DNA from: UBA7803 sp963822255
Lineage (GTDB): Bacteria > Pseudomonadota > Gammaproteobacteria > Pseudomonadales > Azotimanducaceae
Assembly (NCBI GenBank): GCA_963822255.1
Contig: CAWGGV010000009.1
Span: forward strand, 62,001-126,000
Direction: 5' to 3'
DNA: 64,000 bases
The notes under the pieces were generated by a model. It saw only the letters and a program-made list of their open reading frames with translations. It ran no database searches and was not told the DNA's origin. A program made the translations under genes and the position numbers. Shown piece by piece: positions 35,441 to 44,418 of this stretch (the stretch's first letter is position 1; the number at the start of each line of letters is the position of its first letter).

Positions 35441-37591
35441 TCAGCCCCCCATCTGCCAGCCGATCCTGAGGCCGTAGACTCTCGGCGGAAAGTAGCTGAC
35501 GAAGCTGTTGTTTCCCGTAGAGAGCCCGTCGGAAACCGTCAGGCCCCGCTGATTGTCCTCGTCGGTGACGTTCTGCACGAAGGCGTCCACCACCCAACGC
35601 TGGTCGCTGCTGGTCCACATGAGCCTGAGATCGGCAGTGAAGAAATCGTTGGCCCGGTGCCGGGGAATGTTCTGTACCCGGTAGTAGACGTCGTCCTGCC
35701 AGTAATAGTCGGCGCGGGCGGTGACGACGCCGGCGTCGCCGAGCGGCCAGTCGTACTGGGCGAACAGTGAGGTGGTGTACTTGGGCGCCCGGTTCAGCGT
35801 GTCGCCATCGAGGCTGATCGTGGGGGAGAACTGGTAGCGGTCGAAGGTGGCGTCCAGCCAGGTGAGGTTCAGGCCGAGGGTGACATTGGTCACCGGCAGG
35901 AACTGGCTCTCCACCTCCACACCCTGAATGGTCGCCTCTGCCGCGTTGTCGGTGGTGAAGCTGGTGAACTGCAGGAAGTTCACCTGCAGATCCTTGTAGT
36001 CGTTGTAGAACGCGGCCACGTCGAGTTGCGCCCGGCCCTGCCAGAACTGGGATTTCACCCCCGCTTCCACGGAGTTCACCTTCTCCGGGTCGTACGCATC
36101 GAACTGTCCCATGGAGAACCCGCCGCCCTTGTAGCCTCGGCTCAGACTCACGTAGGCCATCACGTCGTCGCTGACGAACCAGTCCAACCCGAGCTTGCCG
36201 GTGGTCTCCTCCCACTCCTTGTCCATAGGCCCGGCCAGGTCGACGCCGAACTGGGGAATCCGCTGGTATTCGTTGATCTTTTTCCGGTCGCGGGTCCAGC
36301 GAAGCCCAGCGGTCACCCGCAGTGGCAGGTCCGCCTGGCGCAGGTCGTAGGAGGCCTGGCCGTAGACGGCGTCGGATTCGGTATCCAGATCGCCGCCGTT
36401 GAAGAACGTGAAGCCGGCGATGGAGGAGTCTTCGAAGAGGTAGTCGCTGCTGAGTGTCTCGTCGAAGTGGAAGTAGCCGGCGATCCACGTCCAGGGGCCC
36501 GTGCCGGTGGACACCATCTGCACTTCGTCCGTGAACTGGTCGCTGTGCATGGTCCAGTCCTGGTACTGGATCGGATTGCTCGACATATCGATGTCGGTGG
36601 TCTGGAACCAGTCGTTGATGATGCGGCCGTGAATCACCGAGACGCGGAACGCCGGGAAGTCCCAGTTGAGGCGCGCACTGGTGAACTTGTTCTCCAGGTT
36701 CAGGCGCTCCCGGTGATCCTTCGCGACCTTGCGCGGGTCCGTCGGGTTGGGGATCGCGCCTTCGTAGACGTTCAGCACGAAGCCGGGCGCGAGCTCCACC
36801 GGAGCAAACGGTTCCCGCCGCTTCTGACTCTGCCGGCCGTGATTCTCGAACTGCTGACCTGTCAGCAGCAGCTCCCCCTGCGCGCCCAGCGCCACCCGCA
36901 GTTTGCCGCGGATGGACGAGTTGTCGATCTTATCGCCATTCGGGCCGACGAGGTTGTCCTGGTAGCCGTCATTCATGTCGCGCTGGTAGGAGATACGCGC
37001 GGCGACCTGGTCGCTGCCCGCGTTGACCGCGGCGCGGTAGCGTCGCCGGCCGTAGTTGCCTGTGGTGACGTCTGCCTTTGCCTCGTACCCCGTCACCGGG
37101 TCGCGGGTGATGACGTTGATGGAACCGCCGGTGGTATTACGTCCGTACAAGGTGCCCTGCGGTCCCCGCAGCACCTCGATCCGTTCCATATCCCACAGAT
37201 CGCCCGGCATGGCCGACGGCTGGCCGACGTAGACCCCGTCCACGTGATAGGCGACTCCGGGATCGAAGCCGGCGACGAGCTGGTCGGAACCGATGCCGCG
37301 AATGTAGGCGTACGTCACCGGCGACTGCGCGTTCGGGCTCACCACCAGGTTCGGCGCCGAGAACTGCAGGTCCTCGATGTCGTCGATGCCCCTGAGGGCG
37401 AGCTCTTCGCTGGAGTACGCGGTGATGGCGATCGGCGTGTCCTGCACGGTGGCTTGGCGTTTCTCCGCGGTGACCACCACCTCCTCGATCACCCCCGAGG
37501 GCCGCTCCTCCGGCGGTCCACCAGCAGCATCGGCCGGGGACACCATGCCGGCCGCTCCGGCCAGACCCAGGATCAGATACGGTAAACGCAC
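35441..37591 (-). CDS. TonB-dependent outer-membrane receptor
   Basis: 716-residue receptor: signal peptide MRLPYLILGLAGAAGMVSPADA, TonB-box region EEVVVTAEKR, plug domain (IRGIGSDQLVAGFDPGVAYHVDGVYVG; IEVLRGPQGTLYGRNTTGGSINV) and a beta-barrel with SLSRGYKGGGFS. The sequence style (EKRQATVQDTPIAITAYS) is that of receptors found with catabolic genes for hydrophobic organics. The start codon lies 28 bp from the TetR-type operator at 37619-37634. First gene of an operon with VOC, MFS and LEH-like genes. Confidence 0.92.
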   Translation of the reverse strand: MRLPYLILGLAGAAGMVSPADAAGGPPEERPSGVIEEVVVTAEKRQATVQDTPIAITAYSSEELALRGIDDIEDLQFSAPNLVVSPNAQSPVTYAYIRGIGSDQLVAGFDPGVAYHVDGVYVGQPSAMPGDLWDMERIEVLRGPQGTLYGRNTTGGSINVITRDPVTGYEAKADVTTGNYGRRRYRAAVNAGSDQVAARISYQRDMNDGYQDNLVGPNGDKIDNSSIRGKLRVALGAQGELLLTGQQFENHGRQSQKRREPFAPVELAPGFVLNVYEGAIPNPTDPRKVAKDHRERLNLENKFTSARLNWDFPAFRVSVIHGRIINDWFQTTDIDMSSNPIQYQDWTMHSDQFTDEVQMVSTGTGPWTWIAGYFHFDETLSSDYLFEDSSIAGFTFFNGGDLDTESDAVYGQASYDLRQADLPLRVTAGLRWTRDRKKINEYQRIPQFGVDLAGPMDKEWEETTGKLGLDWFVSDDVMAYVSLSRGYKGGGFSMGQFDAYDPEKVNSVEAGVKSQFWQGRAQLDVAAFYNDYKDLQVNFLQFTSFTTDNAAEATIQGVEVESQFLPVTNVTLGLNLTWLDATFDRYQFSPTISLDGDTLNRAPKYTTSLFAQYDWPLGDAGVVTARADYYWQDDVYYRVQNIPRHRANDFFTADLRLMWTSSDQRWVVDAFVQNVTDEDNQRGLTVSDGLSTGNNSFVSYFPPRVYGLRIGWQMGG

Positions 37592-37618
37592 GTCAATCTC
37601 TCCCCACGACGACCGTTA

Positions 37619-37634
37619 CATAACATACGTTATA
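37619..37634. promoter_or_regulatory. Operator-like inverted repeat, copy 1
   Basis: CATAAC-ATAC-GTTATA: 5-bp arms ATAAC/GTTAT around a 4-nt spacer, in a strikingly AT-rich patch between the TetR gene stop and the TonB receptor start. The same motif occurs at 39703-39718 upstream of the LLM monooxygenase. Minus-strand -10-like TATATA overlaps it, fitting a repressor site. Confidence 0.75.
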
Positions 37635-37688
37635 TATAAGCCGGCGCGCAAGCGACCGTTGCCGGCACAGCCGTGGATAGTGGGGTGG

Positions 37689-38297
37689 TCAGGCGGGCGC
37701 CGCGTGGTCGCGGTACAGGCGCGCGAGCTGACGGTCGACCAGCTCGGCGATCTTGCGCGCCGACATGCGGCCGTTGGCCATGAGATATTGCACGCCCAGC
37801 CCGTCGGTCATCGCGACCAGCAGGCGCGCCTCGGTTCGCACCTCGGTGTCGACCGGCAGCTCTCCACGGCGCACCGACTCCTCCAGGATCTCGGAGATAC
37901 GGCCGAGCCACTCGCGGTAGCGGCGGCGCTCCTCCTGTCGCATGGCCTCGCTTTCTTCCGAGTGGTACCACAGGGCGAGCCAGATCCGCCAGCTCGAGCC
38001 GGACGCCTTGTCCGTGGGCAGCGCCTCGAGCAGCACCTCTCGCAGCGCCTCGCGGCCCCGGTTGTCCCGGCGCGCCCGCTGCATGCGCTGGCGCACGGCC
38101 TTGCCGTTCTCCTCGAGCACGTGCCGGATCAGATCGTCCTTGTCGGCGAAGTAATGAACCAGCGCACCGGTGGTGTAGCCGGCTCGCTCGGCCACCGCCC
38201 GCACCGTGGTGCGCGCTAGACCTTCCTCCAGAATGGTCTGATACGCGGCGTCGATGAAATCGCGCCGTCTCGCTGCGTGATCGACGACCTTCGGCAA
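37689..38297 (-). CDS. TetR/AcrR-family transcriptional regulator
   Basis: 202-residue regulator. N-terminal helix-turn-helix: ILEEGLARTTVRAVAERAGYTTGALVHYFADKDDLI, the canonical TetR DNA-binding layout; the C-terminal half resembles BetI-type ligand domains (SGSSWRIWLALWYHSEES). It lies between the two copies of the ATAAC-N4-GTTAT operator, one before the TonB receptor downstream and one before the monooxygenase upstream, so it is the best candidate for the protein that binds both. Confidence 0.88.
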   Translation of the reverse strand: MPKVVDHAARRRDFIDAAYQTILEEGLARTTVRAVAERAGYTTGALVHYFADKDDLIRHVLEENGKAVRQRMQRARRDNRGREALREVLLEALPTDKASGSSWRIWLALWYHSEESEAMRQEERRRYREWLGRISEILEESVRRGELPVDTEVRTEARLLVAMTDGLGVQYLMANGRMSARKIAELVDRQLARLYRDHAAPA

Positions 38298-38367
38298 GCG
38301 GGTCCCCGTTGTCGGTGAAGCGGGCCATTACAGCACAGCCAAAGGATCGACGGGAGAATCGGCGGCG

Positions 38368-39639
38368 TCAGTCAGCTGTCGATCCGCCGCTGGACGATCC
38401 GGATTGTGCCGCAACGCCAGCTCGGCGGTCACGCCTCGACGCTCGCGCGCGCCGCCCGCCGCCGTCGAAGTCCGGCAACAGCTCCCGGCCGATCAAACCG
38501 ATGGTGTCGAGAATCTGCCGGTGCGGTACCTCCCCCATCTGCACCAGGCACATCAGGCGGTCGACGCCAGCTTCCTGAAACCGCGCCATCTTCGCCCTGC
38601 AGGTGGCAACGTCACCGATGATCACCGAGTCCAGATGGCGGATGGTCTCGAATATCTCCTGGTTGGACACCTCTTCACCGGCGAACTCGCGCTTCAGCAA
38701 CGCGATCACCGGGTTGGAGTCGCTGACCGCCTCGGCATCCGGCAACTCGGGATTCGCCAGCGCCGCCGTCGACGGTGCGGAACGGGGATCGGTCTGACCG
38801 CGGATCGCCTGATAGAAGATCTCTCTGGGCACGTTGAACACACGCGGCGCCGAGCTCACGTACCACAGTGCCGAGCGCGGAGCGCCGCTGGCCACGGCCT
38901 GCCGTTCGGACTTGGCCACGTGCACGAAGGTGAAGATGCCCGCCTGCTCGTTGACGAAGCGTCCGGCGGGCTCGGCGCAATCAGCAATCGCCTTGCGGTA
39001 GCCGGCAAGCATTCGGGCCACCGAGTCGATGGGCGCGAACAGGGTCGTGCCGAGCACGCCGACCCCGAGCTGACCGGCGCGGTCGAACGACGGCGGGCTC
39101 GAGCACGTGTGCCAGAGCGGCGGATGAGGTGACTGCCGGGGCTTGGGCTGCACGTCCCGCTCGGCCACCCTCCAGCGACCTGTGCACCAGGAGAACGGAG
39201 CGGCGGTCCAGGCCTGGGGGATGAGTCGGGTCGCTTCGATCAGGTCTTCGGCGGCTTGCGCCTCACTGACTGCGAAGGTGTCCCATTCCTTGCCACCGGA
39301 TTTGGCGAGCCCAGCCTCCACACGACCGCCGCTGAGCTGATCCAGCATCGCCAGGCGCTCGGCCACCCGCAGCGGGTGGTTGATGGAGAAGGGCGCGAGC
39401 ACACCGGCGTGACCCACCCGCAGCCGCTCCGTGGCGCCGGCGATGGCCAGCAGTATCAGCTCCGGGCACGAGCTGTAGCTGAAGTCCGGGGTGCAGTGGT
39501 GCTCGACCTCCCACCAGCAGGAGAACCCGGCGCGATCGGCGGCCTTCGCCTGGGCCAGAGATTCTTCCAGCAGCACCGCGAATCCCCCGTTCAGATCGCA
39601 ATCGCGCTTTTGAATCTCCGAGAAGATGTCGAGCTTCAT
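38368..39639 (-). CDS. LLM-class flavin-dependent oxidoreductase (luciferase-like monooxygenase)
   Basis: 423-residue bacterial-luciferase-like TIM-barrel enzyme. Family landmarks: AKAADRAGFSCWWEVEHHCTPDF near the N-terminus, RLRVGHAGVLAPFSINHPLRVAERLAMLDQLSGGRVEAGLAKSGG, and a C-terminal DSVIIGDVATCRAKMARFQEAGVDRLM. The end is an Arg/Ser/Gly-rich tail of about 30 residues. These enzymes use reduced FMN or F420 to oxygenate organic substrates. Start ATG 39639 has a GAGGGGG-type site upstream and an operator-like repeat 64-79 bp upstream. Confidence 0.85.
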   Translation of the reverse strand: MKLDIFSEIQKRDCDLNGGFAVLLEESLAQAKAADRAGFSCWWEVEHHCTPDFSYSSCPELILLAIAGATERLRVGHAGVLAPFSINHPLRVAERLAMLDQLSGGRVEAGLAKSGGKEWDTFAVSEAQAAEDLIEATRLIPQAWTAAPFSWCTGRWRVAERDVQPKPRQSPHPPLWHTCSSPPSFDRAGQLGVGVLGTTLFAPIDSVARMLAGYRKAIADCAEPAGRFVNEQAGIFTFVHVAKSERQAVASGAPRSALWYVSSAPRVFNVPREIFYQAIRGQTDPRSAPSTAALANPELPDAEAVSDSNPVIALLKREFAGEEVSNQEIFETIRHLDSVIIGDVATCRAKMARFQEAGVDRLMCLVQMGEVPHRQILDTIGLIGRELLPDFDGGGRRARASRRDRRAGVAAQSGSSSGGSTAD

Positions 39640-39702
39640 GCCCCCTCCCTTGCCGGCACTCGGCGTTCAGGACAGGCGCCCTGGCGGGGCCGTCCGCGTA
39701 AA

Positions 39703-39718
39703 TATAACGCTTGTTATA
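39703..39718. promoter_or_regulatory. Operator-like inverted repeat, copy 2
   Basis: Perfect 6-bp arms TATAAC/GTTATA with a GCTT spacer, upstream of the LLM monooxygenase. It shares ATAAC-N4-GTTAT with the site at 37619-37634. TATAAT on the plus strand at 39715-39720 may be a -10 element for the decayed gene on the other side. Confidence 0.78.
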
Positions 39719-39841
39719 ATACAGACCGGTATGGCCGGTAAAGCATCGGCCAACCGTCGACGGGACGGTCGAGGATTGACAGCGCCCGGACCGGTCGACG
39801 ACCGTCGGCTCCTACGCCCGACTCCCGACGGGGATCACCTC

Positions 39842-39981
39842 ATGGCCACCACCAGCCGCAGCAACGACAAATTCGACATCCGGGGCATCAATCACCTGGC
39901 CGCATCCTGCTCGAATTCGCCGCCTGGACCCGGGCGCTGGACGAGCGGGACATCACCTGCGAGCCCATGAGCGCGGCGTGA
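39842..39981 (+). pseudogene. VOC-family gene remnant with internal deletion
   Basis: The ATG at 39842 opens as MATTSRSNDKFDIRGINHLA, a normal start of a VOC/glyoxalase protein; then, in another frame, ILLEFAAWTRALDERD and ITCEPMSAA end at a TGA. These look like the first and last strands of one protein joined after loss of its middle, at about 39898. It is divergent from the monooxygenase gene across the operator, suggesting a former member of the regulon. Confidence 0.65.
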
Positions 39982-40127
39982 AAGACGCCGTCGAAACGAC
40001 CGACGCCGTGGAACGCCGGTTCGTCTCCCTGGAATCGGCCACCGCCCCTGCGACTTCTATGCGCCGCTGAATGCGCATGCAGCGCAGCCCGAGGTGCTGG
40101 TTACTGCTGCGCGCCACGCCCCAGGGC
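39982..40127. other. Non-coding or decayed sequence
   Basis: No convincing gene between the VOC remnant and the DsbA-family gene. Short frames are open but unlike proteins; probably more remnant DNA from the lost gene region. Confidence 0.35.
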
Positions 40128-40781
40128 TCAGATGGGCGCGGGGCCGGTCCTGCCGCTGAGCCGCCAGCGAACCATGGGCAGGTGAGCGCGGCCGACGAAG
40201 ACCTCGTCCTCCACCACCAGGCTCGGCACCCCGAATACGCCGGCGGCGACCAGCCGCTCCCGCAGGGCGGCGAGATCCGCCGGACCCGGGCCGGCAGCGA
40301 GCGCGGCAAAACCGGCCGCGTCCTCGCCGAGACCGGCGACGATCCGCCCCACGGCTGCCGGATCCTCGACGTCCAGGCGCTTCTCCCAGAAGCCGGCGAA
40401 CACCTGCTGCAGGTAGTCGGCGGCTTTATCAGGCGCGTGTGCGCGCAGCCACAGAAGCCCCAGAGAAGCCGGCGTCGAATCGTCGTCGCGGTAGGGATCA
40501 CTGAGGGCAATCCCCTGGGCAGCCGCGTAGCGGGCCAGGTCCATCTCCTGATAGCGGGCGCGAGCACGCCGGTGACGGCTGCCGCGGTCGCCGGACGGCG
40601 CGGGCGGCGGCTTCATCGGCGCCGCGGGAAACGGCAGCCAGTCCACCGCCACGGCGAGCTCTTCGGCCAATGCCCGCACCGGGCCGAGCGCCAGGTACGC
40701 CTGCGGGTGCCTCACGTCCACGCACACGGTCAGGGGTGCGGTGAACGGGAACGGCTCTACGTTCGTCGGCTCGTCACTCAC
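40128..40781 (-). CDS. DsbA-family protein, HCCA-isomerase-like, altered active site
   Basis: 217-residue thioredoxin-fold (GST kappa/DsbA) protein similar to 2-hydroxychromene-2-carboxylate isomerase: GVFGVPSLVVEDEVFVGRAHLP is the family's cis-Pro region. At the position where the neighbour has SPYAF this protein has HPQAY, so the nucleophilic serine of HCCA isomerase is missing. GTG start at 40781 overlaps the upstream paralogue stop by 8 bp. Likely a diverged duplicate with changed or lost activity. Confidence 0.78.
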   Translation of the reverse strand: MSDEPTNVEPFPFTAPLTVCVDVRHPQAYLALGPVRALAEELAVAVDWLPFPAAPMKPPPAPSGDRGSRHRRARARYQEMDLARYAAAQGIALSDPYRDDDSTPASLGLLWLRAHAPDKAADYLQQVFAGFWEKRLDVEDPAAVGRIVAGLGEDAAGFAALAAGPGPADLAALRERLVAAGVFGVPSLVVEDEVFVGRAHLPMVRWRLSGRTGPAPI

Positions 40782-41478
40782 GGTGCAGGCTCGCCAGCGG
40801 CAGGTACGCCACGTCGGGCGGATCGCCCCGGCGGCCCTGCAGAATCCAACCCACCCGGGGCAGGTGCTCGCGGCCGAAGAACAGCTCGCCGTCCACCACG
40901 TAGCTGGGCACTCCGAAGATGCCGGCGTCGAAGATGGCCGCCTGCTCGGCGTCGTGGCGGGCGCGTCCTTCAACGCGATGGAAATCGTCGAACCCTGCGA
41001 GGTCCGCCCCGGCCCCGGCCAGCGCTTGCGCGATCACCGCAGGGTCCTCCACGTCCAGCTCGCGGCGCCAGAACGGGGGGTAGACGCGGTCCAGATAGCC
41101 CTGCAGAACCTGGTCTCCCTGAGCCTTTGCCCACGCCATACCGATGTGCGCGAGCGACGTGTCCCAGATCTTCACGGTTCCGCGCAAGGTGTACCCGGAA
41201 AGTGCCGCATAGCGTCGTGCATCCCGGTAGGCGTAGCGAACGGCCGTCCACTGCTCCGGCGTGCGCTCGCTCTTCTCCACCTTCCCCTGGGGGTCGAGCC
41301 TGGCCGAGCCCAGGTAGCTGGGGATGTCCAGAGTCAGCGGCCGCCAGTCGACGGAGATGCCGAGCCGGCGGCCCAGCGCCCGGGAGGGCTGCCGGGCGAT
41401 GAAGGCATACGGACTCTTGATGTCGATGTAGACGATCAGCTCGGCTTCGGAGCGCAGCGGATCGAATGAGGCAGCCAC
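40774..41478 (-). CDS. 2-hydroxychromene-2-carboxylate isomerase-like DsbA-family protein
   Basis: 234-residue thioredoxin-fold protein. It has VYIDIKSPYAFIA, where Ser is the expected nucleophile, and IFGVPSYVVDGELFFGREHLPRVGWIL at the end. HCCA isomerases interconvert hydroxychromene carboxylate and trans-o-hydroxybenzylidenepyruvate in naphthalene-type degradation using glutathione. GTG start at 41478, 10 bp after the stop of the alpha/beta hydrolase. Operon with hydrolase and second paralogue. Confidence 0.8.
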   Translation of the reverse strand: MAASFDPLRSEAELIVYIDIKSPYAFIARQPSRALGRRLGISVDWRPLTLDIPSYLGSARLDPQGKVEKSERTPEQWTAVRYAYRDARRYAALSGYTLRGTVKIWDTSLAHIGMAWAKAQGDQVLQGYLDRVYPPFWRRELDVEDPAVIAQALAGAGADLAGFDDFHRVEGRARHDAEQAAIFDAGIFGVPSYVVDGELFFGREHLPRVGWILQGRRGDPPDVAYLPLASLHRE

Positions 41479-41488
41479 CGGGCGGGCC

Positions 41489-42385
41489 TCAGAGGCGCCG
41501 ATTCGGCCGGGAGTGCCGCCACTCCGCCAGCAGGGTGCGCAGGGCACTGACGAACGCCAGCGGCTGATCCAGGAACAGGTGGTGCTGGGCGTCGGGAATC
41601 GCCACGAACGGCACCGACTCGTCCAGCACCCGGAACATGAAGTCGGCGATCTCCTGAGTGAACAGGTAGCTGTTGTCGCCGTAGAGCACGCCGACGCGGC
41701 AGGAGAGCTTCGCCAGGTCCTCGTGCATGTTTTCGCCGAACTCGAACTTGCGGAACAGCCCGTCATCGAACTTCCAGGTCCAGCCGCCCTCGGTCTGCTT
41801 CAGAGAGTGCCGGCCGATGTGGTCGAGCAGATAGTCGTTCTTGCAGTCCTGCGGCGGCATGAGCCGGAACCGCGCCAGCGCGTCCTCGAAAGCGGCGTAC
41901 ACCCGTTTCGGCTTGATGGGCGAGCGGCGCGGGTCTCGCTCCCACTTGAAGTCCGGCGGCCGTACCGCGGAATCCACCAGCACCACGCCGGCAAGCCGGT
42001 CCCGGTGCAGGAGGCCCGTCTTCAGGGTGATGAATCCGCCAAAGCTGTGGCCCACCACCACCGTGTCGTTGCCGAAGCCGGCGTCGGCCGCCACCGCGAC
42101 CACTTCGTCGGCGTACAGCTCAGGCGTGTAGACCGCGCGGTGGCCGCTGTCGCCGGCCCCCGAGAGATCGATGGCCGCCACCCGATAGTGCTCCAGGAAG
42201 AAGGGCGCCAGGAACGTCCACCAGTGGGCGTGCGCGCCGTTGCCGTGCACGAACACCAGTCCCGGCCGGTCGCCGCCGGACTCGTCCTGCCAGTACAGAT
42301 AGTGGATGTCCACGTCCGCCACGGTGACCGTCCGGTCTTCGAACGGGACCGCCAAGGCGCGAAGGAACCAGCCGGGTTTCTCCAT
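41489..42385 (-). CDS. Alpha/beta hydrolase (meta-cleavage-product hydrolase-like)
   Basis: 298-residue alpha/beta hydrolase: VFVHGNGAHAHWW (oxyanion region), Ser nucleophile in GHSFGG, Asp in SCRVGVLYGDNS and the catalytic His in PDAQHHLFLDQP. Similar to C-C-bond hydrolases or esterases. First gene of a three-gene minus-strand operon with two HCCA-isomerase-like proteins, which suggests degradation of an aromatic compound. Start 42385 chosen; 42418 would add 11 residues. Confidence 0.8.
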   Translation of the reverse strand: MEKPGWFLRALAVPFEDRTVTVADVDIHYLYWQDESGGDRPGLVFVHGNGAHAHWWTFLAPFFLEHYRVAAIDLSGAGDSGHRAVYTPELYADEVVAVAADAGFGNDTVVVGHSFGGFITLKTGLLHRDRLAGVVLVDSAVRPPDFKWERDPRRSPIKPKRVYAAFEDALARFRLMPPQDCKNDYLLDHIGRHSLKQTEGGWTWKFDDGLFRKFEFGENMHEDLAKLSCRVGVLYGDNSYLFTQEIADFMFRVLDESVPFVAIPDAQHHLFLDQPLAFVSALRTLLAEWRHSRPNRRL

Positions 42386-42615
42386 GAGCACGAGCCGCCA
42401 ACTGCGTCGGGTCGGCATTCTACCCTGCACACGCGCCCGTGCGCGCGCTGGGCAGGTACGGCGAGCCGTTGCATCGCCGCGGGCGCGATGCCAAAGTTTC
42501 GGGCTTTACGACACAGAGAACCGCACATGACGCCGGGGCACGGGATCACGCCGGAGCGCAAAGCGCGCCTGCACATGACCATCGTCGGCGGCCAGATCCG
42601 CTACGGACGCTGACC

Positions 42616-44247
42616 GTGGTCCGGCGCTGGCTGCTCAGAGCGTTCATCACGGTCGTCGCGGTGCTGGCGGTGACCGCCTGGTTCTATCCGCCGCTGCTGT
42701 GGTCGCTGCTGGTGATCGCGCCGCTGTCGGCGCTCGGCTTCCGCGACGCCCTGCAGCGGCAGCACACGGTGCTGCGCAACTTCCCCGTGGTCGGTCACAT
42801 CCGCTATCTGATGGAAACGTTTCGGCCGGAAATTCAGCAGTACTTCATCGACTCCAACATCGACGCCTACCCCATCGAGCGCGAGATGCGAACGCTGGTG
42901 TATCAGCGCGCGAAGGCGGTGCTCGAGACTCAGCCGTTCGGCACCCAGCGCGACGTCTATCGGGTAGGCTACGAATGGGCCAGCCACTCCATGGCCGCGC
43001 ACCATGCCGTGGAGGTACCGCCACGCGTCACCATCGGCGGCGAGCGCTGCCGCCAGCCCTATAGCGCATCACTCCTGAACATCTCCGCCATGAGCTACGG
43101 CGCCCTCTCCTGGCGCGCCGTCCAGGCCCTCAACCGCGCCGCCAAGATCGGCGGCTTCGCGCACAACACCGGAGAAGGCGGCATTGCCGATCAGCACCTG
43201 GAAGGCGGCGATCTCGTCTGGCAGGTCGGCACCGCCTACTTCGGCTGCCGCACCCTGGACGGCCGCTTCGATCGCCAGGTGTTCGAGCGCCAGGCCGCCC
43301 GGGAATCGGTGAAGATGATCGAGCTCAAGCTCTCCCAGGGTGCCAAGCCCGGCCACGGCGGGGTGCTGCCGGGAGTGAAAGTATCGGAGGAGATCGCCCG
43401 CATCCGTGTGGTGGAGCCGGGCAAGACGGTGCTCTCTCCCGCCGGCCATTCTTCCTTCCGGGATCCCATCGGCATGATGCAGTTCATCGACGAGCTCAGG
43501 AACCTCTCCGGCGGCAAGCCGGTGGGCTTCAAGCTCTGCGTGGGCCGGCGCACCGATTTCTTCGCCATGTGCAAGGCCATGCGCGAGACCGGCATCACCC
43601 CGGACTTCATCACGGTGGACGGCGGTGAGGGCGGTACCGGCGCGGCCCCGCTCGAATTCTCCAACTCCGTGGGCATGCCGGCCCGGGATGCGTGGGTGTT
43701 CGTGCACAACGCGCTGGTGGGCGTGGACCTGCGCCGGAAGATCAAGATCATCGCCAGCGGCAAGATTCTGTCGGGGTTCCACATGGTCCGCGCCATCGCC
43801 ATCGGCGCAGACCTCTGCGCCAGCGCGCGGGGCATGATGCTGGCACTCGGCTGCATTCAATCCCTGCGCTGCAACCGCAACACCTGCCCCACCGGCATCA
43901 CCACCCAGGATCCGGCGCTGGTCTACGGCCTGGACGTCACCGACAAGACCGCCCGGGTGGCCAACTTCCACCGGGCCACGCTCGCCGGCTTCCTCGAGCT
44001 GCTCGGCGCCATGGGCATCGACGATCCTGCCGAGCTGCGGCCCGAGCACATCTTCCGCCGCGTCGACGATCTCAGGGTGCGCAACCTCCGCGAGCTCTAC
44101 GAGTACCTGGAGCCCGGCCAGCTTCTGGAAGACGACCAGGTGCCCGATGGCATGCGTGAGGAGTGGCGGCAGGCTCGGCCCGACCGCTGGACCCTGGCGC
44201 CGGAGACCGGCCAACACGGCGGGGAGACGTTGCGCACGGCGGGGTGA
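42616..44247 (+). CDS. FMN-binding glutamate synthase family protein
   Basis: 543-residue protein: two N-terminal membrane-spanning segments (LLRAFITVVAVLAVTAWFY; LLWSLLVIAPLSALGF), then a glutamate-synthase central/FMN domain (NISAMSYGALSWRAVQALNRAAKIGGFAHNTGEGG, VDGGEGGTGAAPLEF) with the [3Fe-4S] segment GCIQSLRCNRNTCPTG. It lacks the GltB amidotransferase domain. GTG start at 42616. These proteins are of unclear reaction, thought to handle ammonia or glutamate transfer. It ends 10 bp before the composite repeat and converges on a glutamine-synthetase-family gene. Confidence 0.88.
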   Translation: MVRRWLLRAFITVVAVLAVTAWFYPPLLWSLLVIAPLSALGFRDALQRQHTVLRNFPVVGHIRYLMETFRPEIQQYFIDSNIDAYPIEREMRTLVYQRAKAVLETQPFGTQRDVYRVGYEWASHSMAAHHAVEVPPRVTIGGERCRQPYSASLLNISAMSYGALSWRAVQALNRAAKIGGFAHNTGEGGIADQHLEGGDLVWQVGTAYFGCRTLDGRFDRQVFERQAARESVKMIELKLSQGAKPGHGGVLPGVKVSEEIARIRVVEPGKTVLSPAGHSSFRDPIGMMQFIDELRNLSGGKPVGFKLCVGRRTDFFAMCKAMRETGITPDFITVDGGEGGTGAAPLEFSNSVGMPARDAWVFVHNALVGVDLRRKIKIIASGKILSGFHMVRAIAIGADLCASARGMMLALGCIQSLRCNRNTCPTGITTQDPALVYGLDVTDKTARVANFHRATLAGFLELLGAMGIDDPAELRPEHIFRRVDDLRVRNLRELYEYLEPGQLLEDDQVPDGMREEWRQARPDRWTLAPETGQHGGETLRTAG

Positions 44248-44248
44248 C

Positions 44249-44339
44249 GTGGTGGGAGAACGGCGTGATGGGCGGTCGGGCCCGCACCGGTCGAGACGGT
44301 GGGAGATCGATGGGATGGGCGGTCGGGCCCGCACCGGAT
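44249..44339 (-). repeat. Composite-repeat outer segment
   Basis: Contains two related copies of a 40-bp segment including GCGGTCGGGCCCGCACCGG; its reverse complement matches 2587-2630 at the first locus (GCTGCGGGCCCGACCGC). It marks the outer end of the inverted composite repeat. Confidence 0.75.
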
Positions 44340-44418
44340 AATGCCTTTGGGGCAGAAGGCGCCAGCGTCGCTGGACGGGCTCGTTGGAGTCGGGAGCCTG
44401 AACAGCCCCAAAGGCATT
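44340..44418. repeat. Composite-repeat hairpin, type B (copy 2)
   Basis: Perfect 14-bp arms AATGCCTTTGGGGC (44340-44353) and GCCCCAAAGGCATT (44405-44418), identical to the copy at 2508-2586 but in the opposite orientation. The core between the arms carries the shared palindrome CCAGCGTCGCTGG. Confidence 0.88.

Noticed and set aside
42527..42613. Small 28-residue open reading frame upstream of the FMN glutamate synthase-like gene
   Set aside because: It has only a weak ribosome binding site and no conserved feature that I can see, though a leader peptide cannot be excluded.
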